Shown: piece after piece, positions 24,520 to 33,094 of the stretch
Layout: each line of letters begins with the position of its first letter
Numbering within the stretch: position 1 is the stretch's first letter
From: an uncultured Porphyromonas sp.
GTDB lineage: Bacteria > Bacteroidota > Bacteroidia > Bacteroidales > Porphyromonadaceae
NCBI GenBank assembly: GCA_900539765.1
Contig: UQDF01000021.1
Coordinates: forward strand, 1 to 33,763
Direction: 5' to 3'
Length of the DNA stretch: 33,763 nucleotides
The notes under the pieces: model-generated
The model's input: only the letters and a program-made list of their open reading frames with translations
What the model was told of the DNA's origin: nothing
Databases searched by the model: none
Made by a program: the position numbers and the translations under genes

Positions 24520-25834
24520 AGAAACGGTAGACTATCTCTACCAAGCGACCCCTTGCTACCAAAACCAAGGGGGCGATGCCTATAAGCCTGGCTTAGAGCG
24601 TATGCAACAGATGTGCGAGGCTATAGGCAATCCACAGCGATACATCCGCACCATCCATGTGGGCGGTACCAATGGTAAGGGCTCGACCACCTCGCTCATA
24701 GCCTCTGTGCTGACAGCTGCTGGCTACAAGGTGGGACTCTTTACCTCGCCACACCTAGTGGACTTTCGTGAGCGCATACGGATCAATGGCGAGATGATCT
24801 CCGAGGAGGAGGTGGTCGCTTTTGTCGAGCGGACACGTCCCCTGATTGAGTCTGTCGGACCCTCATTCTTTGAGTATACGACCTTGATGGCGTTTGAGCA
24901 TTTCCACACCCATGATGTGGACTACGCTGTCATCGAGGTGGGGCTAGGAGGGCGACTAGATAGTACCAATGTGATACTGCCTAAGCTCTCGATCATAACC
25001 AACATAAGTCTCGACCATACGCAATATCTCGGCAATACGCTTGAAGCGATTGCCTATGAGAAAGCGGGGATCATCAAGAAAGGCGTCCATGCAGTCATTG
25101 GGAATGCGGGAGGCTCTGTGCGTGAGATTTTTGAGCAGGTGGCTGACGAGCGTCACGCTCCGATTACCTTCTGCGAAGATGAGCACACGATCAAGCGATA
25201 CGATGAGCTACACCCTGGCATGCGACTAGACACGGTCGACTATGGACTCCTAGAGACACCGCTCTCGGGCGATGCACAGCTGGAAAATGCGCATACCGTC
25301 TTGACCGCATTGCGCATCCTTGACGACAAAGTACTCGACACGCCACTCACCCATGAGGTGGTGGCACGAGGCTTTGCGGAGCTGTACAAGCTATCGGGAC
25401 TACGTGGTCGCTGGGAGACGCTCTCGACGGATCCACATATCGTCTGCGATACGGCGCACAACCCAGCTGGGGTCGCTGTCGTAGCACATCAACTAGAAGA
25501 GGAGACCTACGACCACCTATATATAATAATAGGTATGAGTGCCGACAAGGATATAGATACCAACTTGGCTCTCTTGCCCTTGTCGGCTCGCTACTACTTC
25601 TGCACGACGGCATCACAGCGTACGCTACCTGCCGAAGAGCTTCAGCAACGGGCTGGGACTATCGGTCTCAGGGGAAGAGCCTATCCCTCGGTAGAGGATG
25701 CGCTACAGGAAGTCTTGGCGCATGCTAATGCTGGCGACTTGATCTTCGTGGGCGGTAGTAACTTCATCGTGGCAGAGCTACTCAAGAGCTATCCCTTGAT
25801 ACAAAAAGAGCGTCCACTCCCTACGGAGGGCTAG
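24509..25834 (+). CDS. folC: Folylpolyglutamate synthase / dihydrofolate synthase
   Basis: A 441-aa Mur-ligase-type enzyme that adds glutamate to dihydropteroate and folates using ATP. The P-loop VGGTNGKGST is at 51-60, followed by FTSPHLVDFRERI and RINGEMIS, the folate-binding loop. IEVGLGGRLDSTN and NISLDHTQYLG follow, and the central/C-terminal domains have DTAHNPAG and GGSNFIVAELL. Its start (24509) overlaps the purA end by 11 nt. With pabA, pabB and pabC about 3-6 kb away, this is the second folate function in the window. A hairpin at 25808-25840 covers its final codons and stop and may terminate the unit. Confidence 0.95.
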   Translation: MNYKETVDYLYQATPCYQNQGGDAYKPGLERMQQMCEAIGNPQRYIRTIHVGGTNGKGSTTSLIASVLTAAGYKVGLFTSPHLVDFRERIRINGEMISEEEVVAFVERTRPLIESVGPSFFEYTTLMAFEHFHTHDVDYAVIEVGLGGRLDSTNVILPKLSIITNISLDHTQYLGNTLEAIAYEKAGIIKKGVHAVIGNAGGSVREIFEQVADERHAPITFCEDEHTIKRYDELHPGMRLDTVDYGLLETPLSGDAQLENAHTVLTALRILDDKVLDTPLTHEVVARGFAELYKLSGLRGRWETLSTDPHIVCDTAHNPAGVAVVAHQLEEETYDHLYIIIGMSADKDIDTNLALLPLSARYYFCTTASQRTLPAEELQQRAGTIGLRGRAYPSVEDALQEVLAHANAGDLIFVGGSNFIVAELLKSYPLIQKERPLPTEG

Positions 25835-25846
25835 ACGCTCTATCTA
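25808..25846 (+). terminator. Possible terminator overlapping the folC stop codon
   Basis: GAGCGTC (25808-25814) pairs with GACGCTC (25834-25840), with an inner CTCC/GGAG stem; TATCTAT follows. The hairpin includes the last folC codons and the stop. The T tract is weak. Confidence 0.5.
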
Positions 25847-25885
25847 TAACTACGCATCAACAAACTAAACATACTACATAAAGTA

Positions 25886-27295
25886 ATGACTGAAACTATG
25901 CAACTAAAGACCTTGCGAGACAACGCAGGGATGAGGTGGCTAGCACTGGCACTAGTCGCACTCACGATGTTTTTCGCCTACATGTTTGTAGACATCCTCT
26001 CACCTGTCAAGACGATGGTTGAGTCCGAGCTCAATTGGAACTCCACCGTCTTCGGCACCTATGGAGGTAGTGAGTTCTTTATCAACGTCTTCTTTTTCTT
26101 CCTCATCTTCGCAGGTATCATCCTAGACAAGATGGGAGTACGCTTTACCTTCCTCCTATCAGGCTCTCTGATGGTGATCGGAGCTTTGATCAAGCTGTAC
26201 GCACTGAGTCCCGCCTTTAATGCAGGGGGCTTCGGGTATAACTTCTTCAATAGCTTCTGGCCCGCTATGCCAGCCTCCGCAAAGCTAGCTTGTGTGGGCT
26301 TTGCGCTCTTCGGATGCGGTACAGAGATGGGAGGTGTGACGGTCTCTCGATCGATCGTTAAGTGGTTTGAAGGCAAGGAGATGGCTCTAGCTATGGGTAT
26401 CGAGATGGCCGTGGCTCGTCTTGGTGTCTTTGCTGTTTTTTGGCTCTCCCCAATGATCGCTGAGAAGTATGGTACGGTACGCGCTTCTGTATTCTTTGGC
26501 ACATGTCTCCTTGTAGTAGCTCTACTCCTTTACGTGGTTTACTTCTTTATGGATAGGAAGCTTGATCAGCAGCTAGAGGCTGCTCATGCTGCTGTAGAGC
26601 AAGAGGAGGAAGAACCCTTTAAGTTTAAAGATCTCGGGCATGTTTTTGGCAATTCGATGTTTTGGATCGTTGCAATCCTCTGTGTGCTCTACTACTCAGC
26701 TATCTTCCCCTTCCAGAAGTTTGCTACTGAGATGCTTGTGAGCAACGTGGGCTTTGAGCCAGATGTGGCTGCTAAGATCTTTAGTCTCTTCCCAGTAGGA
26801 GCTATGGTGATAACCCCAATCTTGGGCTTCTACCTAGACGCTCGTGGTAAGGGGGCGACGATGCTAATGATCGGTGCTATCCTAATGATCGTCTGCCATG
26901 GTACATTTGCTTTCTTCCCATTCAGCACAGTCTCTCACGGGCTAGCTACCACAATTGCCGTCGCAGCCATCGTAGTACTAGGTATTTCCTTCTCACTAGT
27001 TCCTGCAGCTCTATGGCCTTCCGTACCTAAGATTATCCCAGCTAAGGTGCTAGGCTCTGCTTACTCAGCTATCTTCTGGATTCAGAATATCGGACTTATG
27101 GCTGTGCCTATGCTCATTGGTGCCATCCTTGATGCTAACAACCAGAACGTAGCTCCTGGACAGCCTAAGGATTACTTCCAGGCTATGCTCGTCTTTACAG
27201 CATTTGGTGTAGTAGCTCTCATCACGGCTATACTCCTTAAGGCTGCTGACAAAAAGAAGGGCTATGGTCTTGAGTTGCCGAATATTAAGAAGTAA
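25886..27295 (+). CDS. Major facilitator superfamily transporter
   Basis: A 469-aa inner-membrane protein with about 12 hydrophobic segments and a charged central loop (about residues 225-250, rich in EEEEP). The loop GIILDKMGVRFTFLLSGSL between TM2 and TM3 is the MFS signature, repeated as GFYLDARGKGATMLMIG in the second half. WPSVPKIIPAKVLGSAYSAIFWIQNIG is typical of Bacteroidetes MFS proteins annotated as nitrate/organic-anion-like transporters. The substrate cannot be read from sequence. It begins 51 nt after folC and probably has its own promoter or reads through from folC. Confidence 0.85.
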   Translation: MTETMQLKTLRDNAGMRWLALALVALTMFFAYMFVDILSPVKTMVESELNWNSTVFGTYGGSEFFINVFFFFLIFAGIILDKMGVRFTFLLSGSLMVIGALIKLYALSPAFNAGGFGYNFFNSFWPAMPASAKLACVGFALFGCGTEMGGVTVSRSIVKWFEGKEMALAMGIEMAVARLGVFAVFWLSPMIAEKYGTVRASVFFGTCLLVVALLLYVVYFFMDRKLDQQLEAAHAAVEQEEEEPFKFKDLGHVFGNSMFWIVAILCVLYYSAIFPFQKFATEMLVSNVGFEPDVAAKIFSLFPVGAMVITPILGFYLDARGKGATMLMIGAILMIVCHGTFAFFPFSTVSHGLATTIAVAAIVVLGISFSLVPAALWPSVPKIIPAKVLGSAYSAIFWIQNIGLMAVPMLIGAILDANNQNVAPGQPKDYFQAMLVFTAFGVVALITAILLKAADKKKGYGLELPNIKK

Positions 27296-27390
27296 CTTAT
27301 CCATCGGGGAAGGGGTTCTTTTGGCGTATGACGTCGTACCTTTTAGTGAAGACTTAACTAGAAGGTGTAGGCTACTCGCAAAAATCTTCG

Positions 27391-27398
27391 TACATTTG
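27391..27398 (+). promoter_or_regulatory. -7 promoter element of tonB
   Basis: TACATTTG matches TAnnTTTG, 81 nt before the tonB start codon. The -33 TTTG is absent. Confidence 0.45.
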
Positions 27399-27478
27399 TG
27401 CCAAGAGAGCTGGCTTCACGTGATAGCACGCTCCAAAAGAACTACCCTTCACACCGAAGAAATAAGATAACTCGCTAT

Positions 27479-28183
27479 ATGGAAATCAAGAAATCACCCC
27501 ACGCAGACCTAAGAAGGACGATACCCTTGTCGCTGGCTATGGGTTTGGTCTTAGCTTTAGGTGTCCTTTATACCGCTCTAGAGTGGACCTCTACAAAGGA
27601 CAATAGTGCAGATGAGACGATCGCACTAAATATCGCCGACATAGATGATGCGCTCATCATTCACGAGCAGCAAGAAGAGCAACCTGAGCCAGAACCTGAG
27701 GCTCCACAGGAAGTCGTAGAGGTAGCACTACCTGAGGAATTTAAGGTTGTAGACGATAATAAGGAGGTTGCTAAGATTTCAATCGTCTCTGTAGACCAGG
27801 ATCGTGAGCTACCACCGCCACCCGTTATCGTGCAGCCTGTACAGACGGTCGAGGAGCCTGAGGATCAGATCTTCGAGATTGTCGAGAATCCCGCTGTACC
27901 TCCTATGGGTGATATCCCTTCAATGCTTAAGTGGATCGCTAATCACATCGAGTATCCACAGAGCGCTCTAGACAACAACATCCAGGGTAAGGTCGTACTC
28001 CGCTTCGTCGTGGAGAAGGATGGATCTATCGGAGATGTAATTGTGGCACGCAAGGTGGATCCCGCACTAGACAAAGAGGCTATACGTGTCCTTAAGTCTA
28101 TGCCTAAGTGGACGCCAGGTAAGCAACGCGGTAAGCCTGTACGCTCTTACTTTACACTACCTGTAGCCTTCGTACTAGGCTAG
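27479..28183 (+). CDS. tonB: Energy transducer TonB
   Basis: A 234-aa protein. Start chosen at 27479 (MEIKKSPHADL), since the upstream extension overlaps the predicted promoter. One N-terminal membrane anchor (about 17-37) is followed by an acidic/Pro-rich periplasmic linker (EPEPEAP, LPPPP) and a C-terminal TonB domain (about 155-234) with YPQSALDNNIQGKVVLRF, LDKEAIRVLKSMPKW and PGKQRGKPVRSYFTLPV. TonB passes proton-motive energy from ExbB-ExbD to outer-membrane receptors. The exbB-exbD genes lie 2.4 kb downstream, separated by polyprenyl synthase, tatD and a tRNA gene. Confidence 0.93.
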   Translation: MEIKKSPHADLRRTIPLSLAMGLVLALGVLYTALEWTSTKDNSADETIALNIADIDDALIIHEQQEEQPEPEPEAPQEVVEVALPEEFKVVDDNKEVAKISIVSVDQDRELPPPPVIVQPVQTVEEPEDQIFEIVENPAVPPMGDIPSMLKWIANHIEYPQSALDNNIQGKVVLRFVVEKDGSIGDVIVARKVDPALDKEAIRVLKSMPKWTPGKQRGKPVRSYFTLPVAFVLG

Positions 28184-28232
28184 TGCAAAAGGTGTGAAAC
28201 TCTTTCTGTAATAACACACAAAGCTATCGGAT

Positions 28233-28302
28233 GATATAGGTGTCTCCCTACGTTGTTGACTAACCCGCTATTGCGTAGATTGGATAGGTAGACAACTATA
28301 TC
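28233..28302 (+). other. Long structured hairpin between tonB and polyprenyl synthase
   Basis: GATATAG (28233-28239) pairs with CTATATC (28296-28302), then TGTCT with AGACA and CTACG with CGTAG, giving an interrupted stem of about 17 bp around a 70-nt unit. No T run follows. It could be a terminator-like barrier or an attenuator for the downstream gene. Confidence 0.45.
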
Positions 28303-28354
28303 ACCCATTAGCTACATGTCACAGAAAGTTTCTATACCGATACTTATTTAAGGG

Positions 28355-29359
28355 ATGTCTCACACATTAGAAGCAAAAGATCTGGGAGCTTGTCGTCAGA
28401 TAGTGCAGGAGACACTGCAGCGTCTGAAACTAGATAAGCGCACTCCTCAAGCGCTCTATGCTCCGATACGGTACACGCTGGAGCAAGAGGGAGCTAAGCG
28501 CGTGCGTCCAGTCTTGGCTCTCTTGATGCAGACGTATTTACGTCCTGAGGCTCCCCTAGTAGCTTCGCCGATAGTAGCTCTAGAGGTCTTTCACAACTTC
28601 ACGCTACTACATGACGATGTGATGGACAATTCTCCCGTACGACGCGGTAAACCCTCGGTCTATGCTAAGTATGGACTGACACCCGCCATCCTCTCGGGAG
28701 ATGCTATGCTCATTCTAGCTTATCAGATGCTTACAGAGGGTGTCTCTCCTGAGATGCTCCCTGATCTGATACAGGACTTTAATAAGATGGCTACGCTCAT
28801 CATGGAAGGTCAGCAACTAGACTTGGAGTATGAGCAGCTAGACTATGTCTCTAAGGAGCAATACTTAGAGATGGTCGGCTATAAGACAGCGGTCTTGATA
28901 GCCACGGCAACGCGCTTTGGAGCTATCCTCTCGAAGGGGAGTGTTGCTGAGCTCGAGTCTTCTTATACTTTTGGGTGGAACCTCGGGTTAGCCTTCCAGC
29001 TTCAAGATGACTACTTAGATCTATACGGAGATAGCGAGACCTTTGGCAAGCCTCTCGGCGGGGATATCCTAGAGGGCAAGAAGACTATCCTCCATACACT
29101 CGCCTATGCTACTGCTTCTCAAGCTCAGCGGCAAGCACTCACAGAGGCAATGAGGAGATCTAACGAGCAGGCTGAAGAGAAGATCTCTGCAGTCAAGGCT
29201 CTATATGACGAGATCGACGTAGCTACTCAAGTACAGGCACTCGTGAGAGACTACTTAGCAGAGGCGCAGAAAGCGTTAGACGCTCTGGAGTCTACTTGTG
29301 GTAGAGAGGCTACGCAGTTGCGAGCTTTTGTAACCAAACTAGCTGAGCGCAATACTTAA
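28355..29359 (+). CDS. Polyprenyl diphosphate synthase
   Basis: A 334-aa trans-prenyltransferase that condenses isopentenyl diphosphate with allylic diphosphates. The first Asp-rich motif is DDVMD (residues 87-91) in LLHDDVMDNSPVRRGKPSVY, and the second is QLQDDYLD in the SARM region. The EGAKRVRPVL substrate-binding segment lies at 45-54. A Phe five residues before the first motif suggests a shorter chain product, but product length cannot be fixed from this. In the cell it would supply precursors for menaquinone or undecaprenyl carriers. It is followed by a small hairpin (29366-29383) and tatD. Confidence 0.88.
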   Translation: MSHTLEAKDLGACRQIVQETLQRLKLDKRTPQALYAPIRYTLEQEGAKRVRPVLALLMQTYLRPEAPLVASPIVALEVFHNFTLLHDDVMDNSPVRRGKPSVYAKYGLTPAILSGDAMLILAYQMLTEGVSPEMLPDLIQDFNKMATLIMEGQQLDLEYEQLDYVSKEQYLEMVGYKTAVLIATATRFGAILSKGSVAELESSYTFGWNLGLAFQLQDDYLDLYGDSETFGKPLGGDILEGKKTILHTLAYATASQAQRQALTEAMRRSNEQAEEKISAVKALYDEIDVATQVQALVRDYLAEAQKALDALESTCGREATQLRAFVTKLAERNT

Positions 29360-29442
29360 ACGCTAAGTCCTTAGCGAAGGACTGGCATCTTCTAGTGAAA
29401 GGGAAAAGCTTCCTTTGGCTAGAACAACGAGGTAGGACAGAG

Positions 29443-30234
29443 ATGCTGATAGATACCCACACACATATATATGGTGTCGAGTATGACGCTGATAGAGATG
29501 CTGTCATCTCAGTAGCTTCTCAGGCAGGGGTGGGCTATATGGTTATGCCCAATGTAGATCTCACGTCACTTCCTCTACTAGTCGAGACACATCACGCCTA
29601 TCCTGATCGTACCGCGATGGCTCTAGGGCTACATCCCATCTCGGTGGAGGCAGACTACGCAGAGCAGCTACGTCAGTTACGCCAATACATAGCTCAGTCT
29701 AGCGAGGCGATCGTAGCGATAGGAGAGATCGGATTAGACTTCTATTGGGATCGCACCTATGCCGAAGAGCAGCAGAGAGCTCTCATCGAGCAAGTCGGAT
29801 GGGCTACAGAGCTAGATCTACCCGTGATACTGCATGTACGATCAGCATTAGACGAGACGATCGATCTCTTGACATCACATTTCGCTCCCGAGAAGCTCCG
29901 TGGAGTCTTTCACTGCTTCGAAGGCGAAGAGACGCAGCTACAGCGCATTTTGGATCACTTGCCACTGATGATGATAGGGGTCAATGGCAATGTAACCTAT
30001 AAGCGGTCTCGTACCGCTCGACTGCTGTCTCAGATACCTCTAGACAAGATGATACTAGAGACAGATGCACCCTATTTGGCTCCTATTCCCCAGCGGGGGA
30101 AGCGCAATGAGCCAGCATATTTAGTTCATACAGCTAGCTATGTAGCAGATCAGATTGGCATCCCACTAGAGAGCTTGGCAGAGTATACGACAAGTAACGC
30201 TATCCAGCTCTTTTCGTTAGACTTAGTCGATTAG
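29443..30234 (+). CDS. TatD-family metal-dependent hydrolase (DNase)
   Basis: A 263-aa protein. Start chosen at 29443 (MLIDTHTHIYG); the longer frame from 29395 uses a non-ATG start and adds no conserved sequence. Metal ligands are visible: HxH at 6/8, Glu95 in IGEIGLDFYWD, His in PVILHVRSA, His in VFHCFEG, and Asp in ETDAPYLAP. The fold is a TIM barrel of the amidohydrolase type; characterised homologues act as 3'-5' exonucleases or endonucleases in DNA turnover and repair. It lies 83 nt after the prenyl synthase gene on the same strand. Confidence 0.9.
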   Translation: MLIDTHTHIYGVEYDADRDAVISVASQAGVGYMVMPNVDLTSLPLLVETHHAYPDRTAMALGLHPISVEADYAEQLRQLRQYIAQSSEAIVAIGEIGLDFYWDRTYAEEQQRALIEQVGWATELDLPVILHVRSALDETIDLLTSHFAPEKLRGVFHCFEGEETQLQRILDHLPLMMIGVNGNVTYKRSRTARLLSQIPLDKMILETDAPYLAPIPQRGKRNEPAYLVHTASYVADQIGIPLESLAEYTTSNAIQLFSLDLVD

Positions 30235-30432
30235 CCGAAGTTTGTAATAGATCACAATGCTTCCCGAATTAGATTGAGAAAAGCGAGATTAGAGGTCTAG
30301 ATGCGTGCTAAGTCGCCAAATTTCTTTAGATTTGCACTAGTAAACGAATCAAGAGAGCCTATTCGCTGAGATATGTAGTTGGAAAGAACAAGCAAACATA
30401 GCAATAAAGGACTAGAAGAACAGACTCATCAA
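30235..30432 (+). other. Intergenic region with tRNA promoter element
   Basis: No gene seen. TAGATTTG at 30327-30334 matches TAnnTTTG and may drive the tRNA gene (and exbB), but the -33 TTTG is absent. Confidence 0.35.
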
Positions 30433-30520
30433 GGAGAGATGCTCGAGTGGCTGAAGAGGCACGCCTGGAAAGCGTGTAAACGTCGAAAACGTTTCGAGGG
30501 TTCGAATCCCTCTCTCTCCG
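30433..30520 (+). tRNA. tRNA-Ser (GGA anticodon)
   Basis: An 88-nt cloverleaf. Acceptor stem GGAGAGA (30433-30439) pairs with TCTCTCC (30513-30519), with discriminator G. The anticodon stem CACGC/GCGTG encloses loop CTGGAAA, anticodon GGA (30467-30469). A long variable arm (CGTCGAAAACG region) marks it as class II serine tRNA. The T arm has GGTTCGAATCC. No CCA is encoded. It starts 198 nt after tatD and ends 48 nt before exbB. Confidence 0.95.
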
Positions 30521-30568
30521 CTTTAATAACAATCAAACTAGAAATAATCAACTAACACAACTATCGCA

Positions 30569-31396
30569 ATGAAAAAGTTATTTGCAACGTTATCATGCAT
30601 GGCTCTATTCACACTGGGCCTCACACAGATGACCTACGCACAGGAGGCTACCGCAGATGCTGTAGACTCTGCGACCACAGAGGAGGTGACACCTACTCCC
30701 GTTGATGAGGCTGTCGCAGTCGACACGGAGGCTGTGATGGAGCAAGATGCTACGGCTGATCAGTCTTTCCACCAGGCTCTCAAGACCAAGTTCATCGAGG
30801 GTGGTGCTGACTTTATGGCACTCATCGCGCTCGTCCTGATCCTCGGTCTTGTTCTCTGCCTAGAGCGTATCATCTACCTCAACCTAGCAGACAATAACTA
30901 CGAGGCATTCCTACGCAAGATCGAGGAGGCTCTCAATCGCGGTGATATGAATGGTGCTAAGGAGATCGCACGCAACACGCGTGGTCCCGTCGCTTCCATT
31001 GCATACCAAGCACTCATGCGCTTTGATCAGGGTATCGACGTAGTCGAGCGTTCTATCGTCTCCTACGGAGGTGTACAGGGCGGACTTCTCGAGAAGAACC
31101 TCTCTTGGATTACCCTCTTCATCGCTATCGCTCCTTCACTCGGATTCCTTGGTACCGTTGTTGGTATGGTTATGGCATTCGATAAGATTGAGAAGGTAGG
31201 TGATATCAGCCCAACGGTCGTCGCTGGTGGTATGAAGGTGGCTCTGATCACGACCATCGGTGGTCTGATCGTCGCCATGATCCTACAGGTCTTCTACAAC
31301 TACATCCTATCTAAGGTTGAGTCTATCCTCAATCGTATGGAGGATGCTTCAATCACGCTAGTTGACTTTGCTATCAAGTACAACCTCCATAAGTAA
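30569..31396 (+). CDS. exbB: ExbB/TolQ/MotA-type proton channel protein
   Basis: A 275-aa inner-membrane protein that forms the proton channel powering TonB. It has an N-terminal signal-like segment (1-25) and a long acidic/Ala-rich region, then three membrane spans (about 80-100, 180-202, 220-242). Spans two and three carry APSLGFLGTVVGMVMAF and PTVVAGGMKVALITTIGGL, the MotA/TolQ/ExbB signature. The start ATG at 30569 gives a plausible signal peptide ending AQ, usual for the longer Bacteroidetes ExbB. It is the first gene of exbB - unknown TM protein - exbD - exbD, all close together on one strand, 48 nt after the tRNA-Ser gene. Confidence 0.93.
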   Translation: MKKLFATLSCMALFTLGLTQMTYAQEATADAVDSATTEEVTPTPVDEAVAVDTEAVMEQDATADQSFHQALKTKFIEGGADFMALIALVLILGLVLCLERIIYLNLADNNYEAFLRKIEEALNRGDMNGAKEIARNTRGPVASIAYQALMRFDQGIDVVERSIVSYGGVQGGLLEKNLSWITLFIAIAPSLGFLGTVVGMVMAFDKIEKVGDISPTVVAGGMKVALITTIGGLIVAMILQVFYNYILSKVESILNRMEDASITLVDFAIKYNLHK

Positions 31397-31405
31397 TACG
31401 CAATC

Positions 31406-31876
31406 ATGGCAGTAACCAAAATTCGTAAGATCTCTAGCTGGACACTACTAGTACTCTTAGTAGTCTCCGTTGCGGTCTGCCTTGCGTTCTTCGTCGGGGG
31501 AGTCGAGCTAGATGCTGCGGGCAATAAGGTCTATGCCAATACAGACTTAGTCTTGTATTGGGGCTATACACTTGTTGCGCTGACGCTCATAGCAACGATA
31601 GTCTTCGCTATCATCTCCCTAATCCAAGGATTCCGCACTAATCCTAAGAGAGCTCTACAGAGTCTCTTAGTATTCATCCTATTGATAGTCATACTAGCTA
31701 TCACCTATGCTATAGGCGATGGCACTCCGATGTCTGTCAACGAGGACTCAGCACAATACAACACTCCAGGGTGGCTTAAGACCATCGACATGTGTATCTA
31801 CACCACTTATACGCTCGTCGCTCTCATCATCGCGGGTGTCATCTGGGGTGGTATCCGCAAGCGTCTTGCCAAGTAA
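31406..31876 (+). CDS. Four-TM membrane protein of the exb operon, unknown function
   Basis: A 156-aa protein that I cannot place in a named family. It has four strongly hydrophobic segments (about 11-33, 48-76, 84-106 and 129-151) with short loops, and a final charged GGIRKRLAK. The first residues are positively charged, placing the N-terminus inside. It lies 9 nt after exbB and 26 nt before exbD, so it is very likely a subunit or accessory of the ExbB-ExbD machine. Similar small membrane proteins occur at this position in other Bacteroidales exb operons. No signal peptide cleavage site or catalytic motif. Confidence 0.8.
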   Translation: MAVTKIRKISSWTLLVLLVVSVAVCLAFFVGGVELDAAGNKVYANTDLVLYWGYTLVALTLIATIVFAIISLIQGFRTNPKRALQSLLVFILLIVILAITYAIGDGTPMSVNEDSAQYNTPGWLKTIDMCIYTTYTLVALIIAGVIWGGIRKRLAK

Positions 31877-31902
31877 GTAATCAAACATATCAGTAAAGAG
31901 CA

Positions 31903-32508
31903 ATGTCTAAAACTAAAAAAAAGGTACCCAGTATCAATGGGTCATCCATGGCCGACATCTCTTTTATTCTTCTGATCTTCTTCTTGATTACTACTTCAAT
32001 GGACACCGATCAGGGACTAAAGAGGCGCCTACCGCCGTTGGTTCCCCCCGAGCAACAGCAACAAGATATTGAGATACGTGATCGTAACGTACTCCGTATC
32101 CTTGTGAACCGCTCGGATCAGATAGCTATCATCAAAAAAGATGCGTCAGGACGTGACGATATGGCTATCGTACCTCTTGATAGGCTCAAGGATCGTACTG
32201 TCGAGTTTATCCTCAACCCTCAAGATTTGCCACATCTCCCAGAGAAGGAGACACGCTACATCGCAGGACTAGGAGATCGACTCGTGACGATATCTTCGTA
32301 TGCTATCTCGCTCAAGAACGAGGTCGAGACCAGCTACCAGATGTATATCGATGTACAGAACGAGCTACTCCGTGCTTACAATGAGGTATGGGATATCGTC
32401 GCTCAGAAGGAGTATGGTCAGCCATACGATGACCTTACACCAGACAAGCAGAAGGTGGTAGTCGACTGCTATCCGATGCACATCTCTGAGATGCCACTCA
32501 ACTCCTAA
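31903..32508 (+). CDS. exbD: ExbD-family biopolymer transport protein, copy 1
   Basis: A 201-aa protein with a single N-terminal span (about 17-35) holding the conserved aspartate in MADISFILLIFFLITT, which takes up and releases protons in the ExbB channel. After TSMDTDQGLKRRLPPL, a periplasmic domain continues to residue 201; it is longer than E. coli ExbD (about 140 aa), as common in Bacteroidetes. The C-terminal half (YQMYIDVQNELLRAYNEVW) matches the ExbD alpha/beta fold. It lies 26 nt after the four-TM gene and 23 nt before the second exbD. Confidence 0.92.
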   Translation: MSKTKKKVPSINGSSMADISFILLIFFLITTSMDTDQGLKRRLPPLVPPEQQQQDIEIRDRNVLRILVNRSDQIAIIKKDASGRDDMAIVPLDRLKDRTVEFILNPQDLPHLPEKETRYIAGLGDRLVTISSYAISLKNEVETSYQMYIDVQNELLRAYNEVWDIVAQKEYGQPYDDLTPDKQKVVVDCYPMHISEMPLNS

Positions 32509-32531
32509 TCTTCAACTTATAGCGCTTTATT

Positions 32532-33008
32532 ATGGGAAAGTTCAAACAAGCTGGAGGGCGTACGATGCCTGAGCTGAATACATCCTCACTGCCAGACTTG
32601 ATTTTTGCCTTTCTGTTTTTCATCATGATGGTGACGAGTATTCGAGAGGTCACTCCTAAGGTAGCCTTTCAGAATCTCCCCACAGCGACAGAGCTAACCA
32701 AGTTGGAGGAGAAGTCTCTTGTATCCTTTATCTATGTAGGTAAGCCTATACCAGAGCTCCAGTCTAAGTTTGGTACAGCGCCAGCTATCCAGCTCAACGA
32801 CCAGATTACTACGGATGCCTCTGCCGTCTACGGCTTCGTCAAGGATCAAGAAGCTCAGATACAAGATGAGCGTCGCAAGCTGATGACCATCTCTATCAAG
32901 GGTGATGCCTCTACTAAGATGAAAATCATAGCAGATATCAAGCAAGAGCTACGTCGTGCTGATGCACTGAATATATCATACTCAGCAAGACCTAAGCGAG
33001 ATAACTAA
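32532..33008 (+). CDS. exbD: ExbD-family biopolymer transport protein, copy 2
   Basis: A 158-aa protein with one N-terminal span (about 20-40) holding the conserved Asp in SSLPDLIFAFLFFIM, then TSIREVTPKVAFQNLP. The periplasmic part (about 62-158) ends with MKIIADIKQELRRADALNISYSAR, an ExbD-like helix and strand. Two different ExbD subunits beside one ExbB fit asymmetric ExbD dimers in the pore. It is the last gene of the operon and is followed by a long terminator hairpin. Confidence 0.92.
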   Translation: MGKFKQAGGRTMPELNTSSLPDLIFAFLFFIMMVTSIREVTPKVAFQNLPTATELTKLEEKSLVSFIYVGKPIPELQSKFGTAPAIQLNDQITTDASAVYGFVKDQEAQIQDERRKLMTISIKGDASTKMKIIADIKQELRRADALNISYSARPKRDN

Positions 33009-33051
33009 TAGAGACCATTGCGCTAAGCAATAGACTCTCTCACTTAATAAC

Positions 33052-33094
33052 GAGGAGGGTGCTACTAATATAGATGTAGCTCCCTCCTCTCTTT
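33052..33094 (+). terminator. Terminator of the exb operon
   Basis: GAGGAGGG (33052-33059) pairs with CCCTCCTC (33082-33089) and inner GCTAC with GTAGC, a 13-bp interrupted stem followed by TCTTTG. It starts 43 nt after the last exbD stop. Confidence 0.8.
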
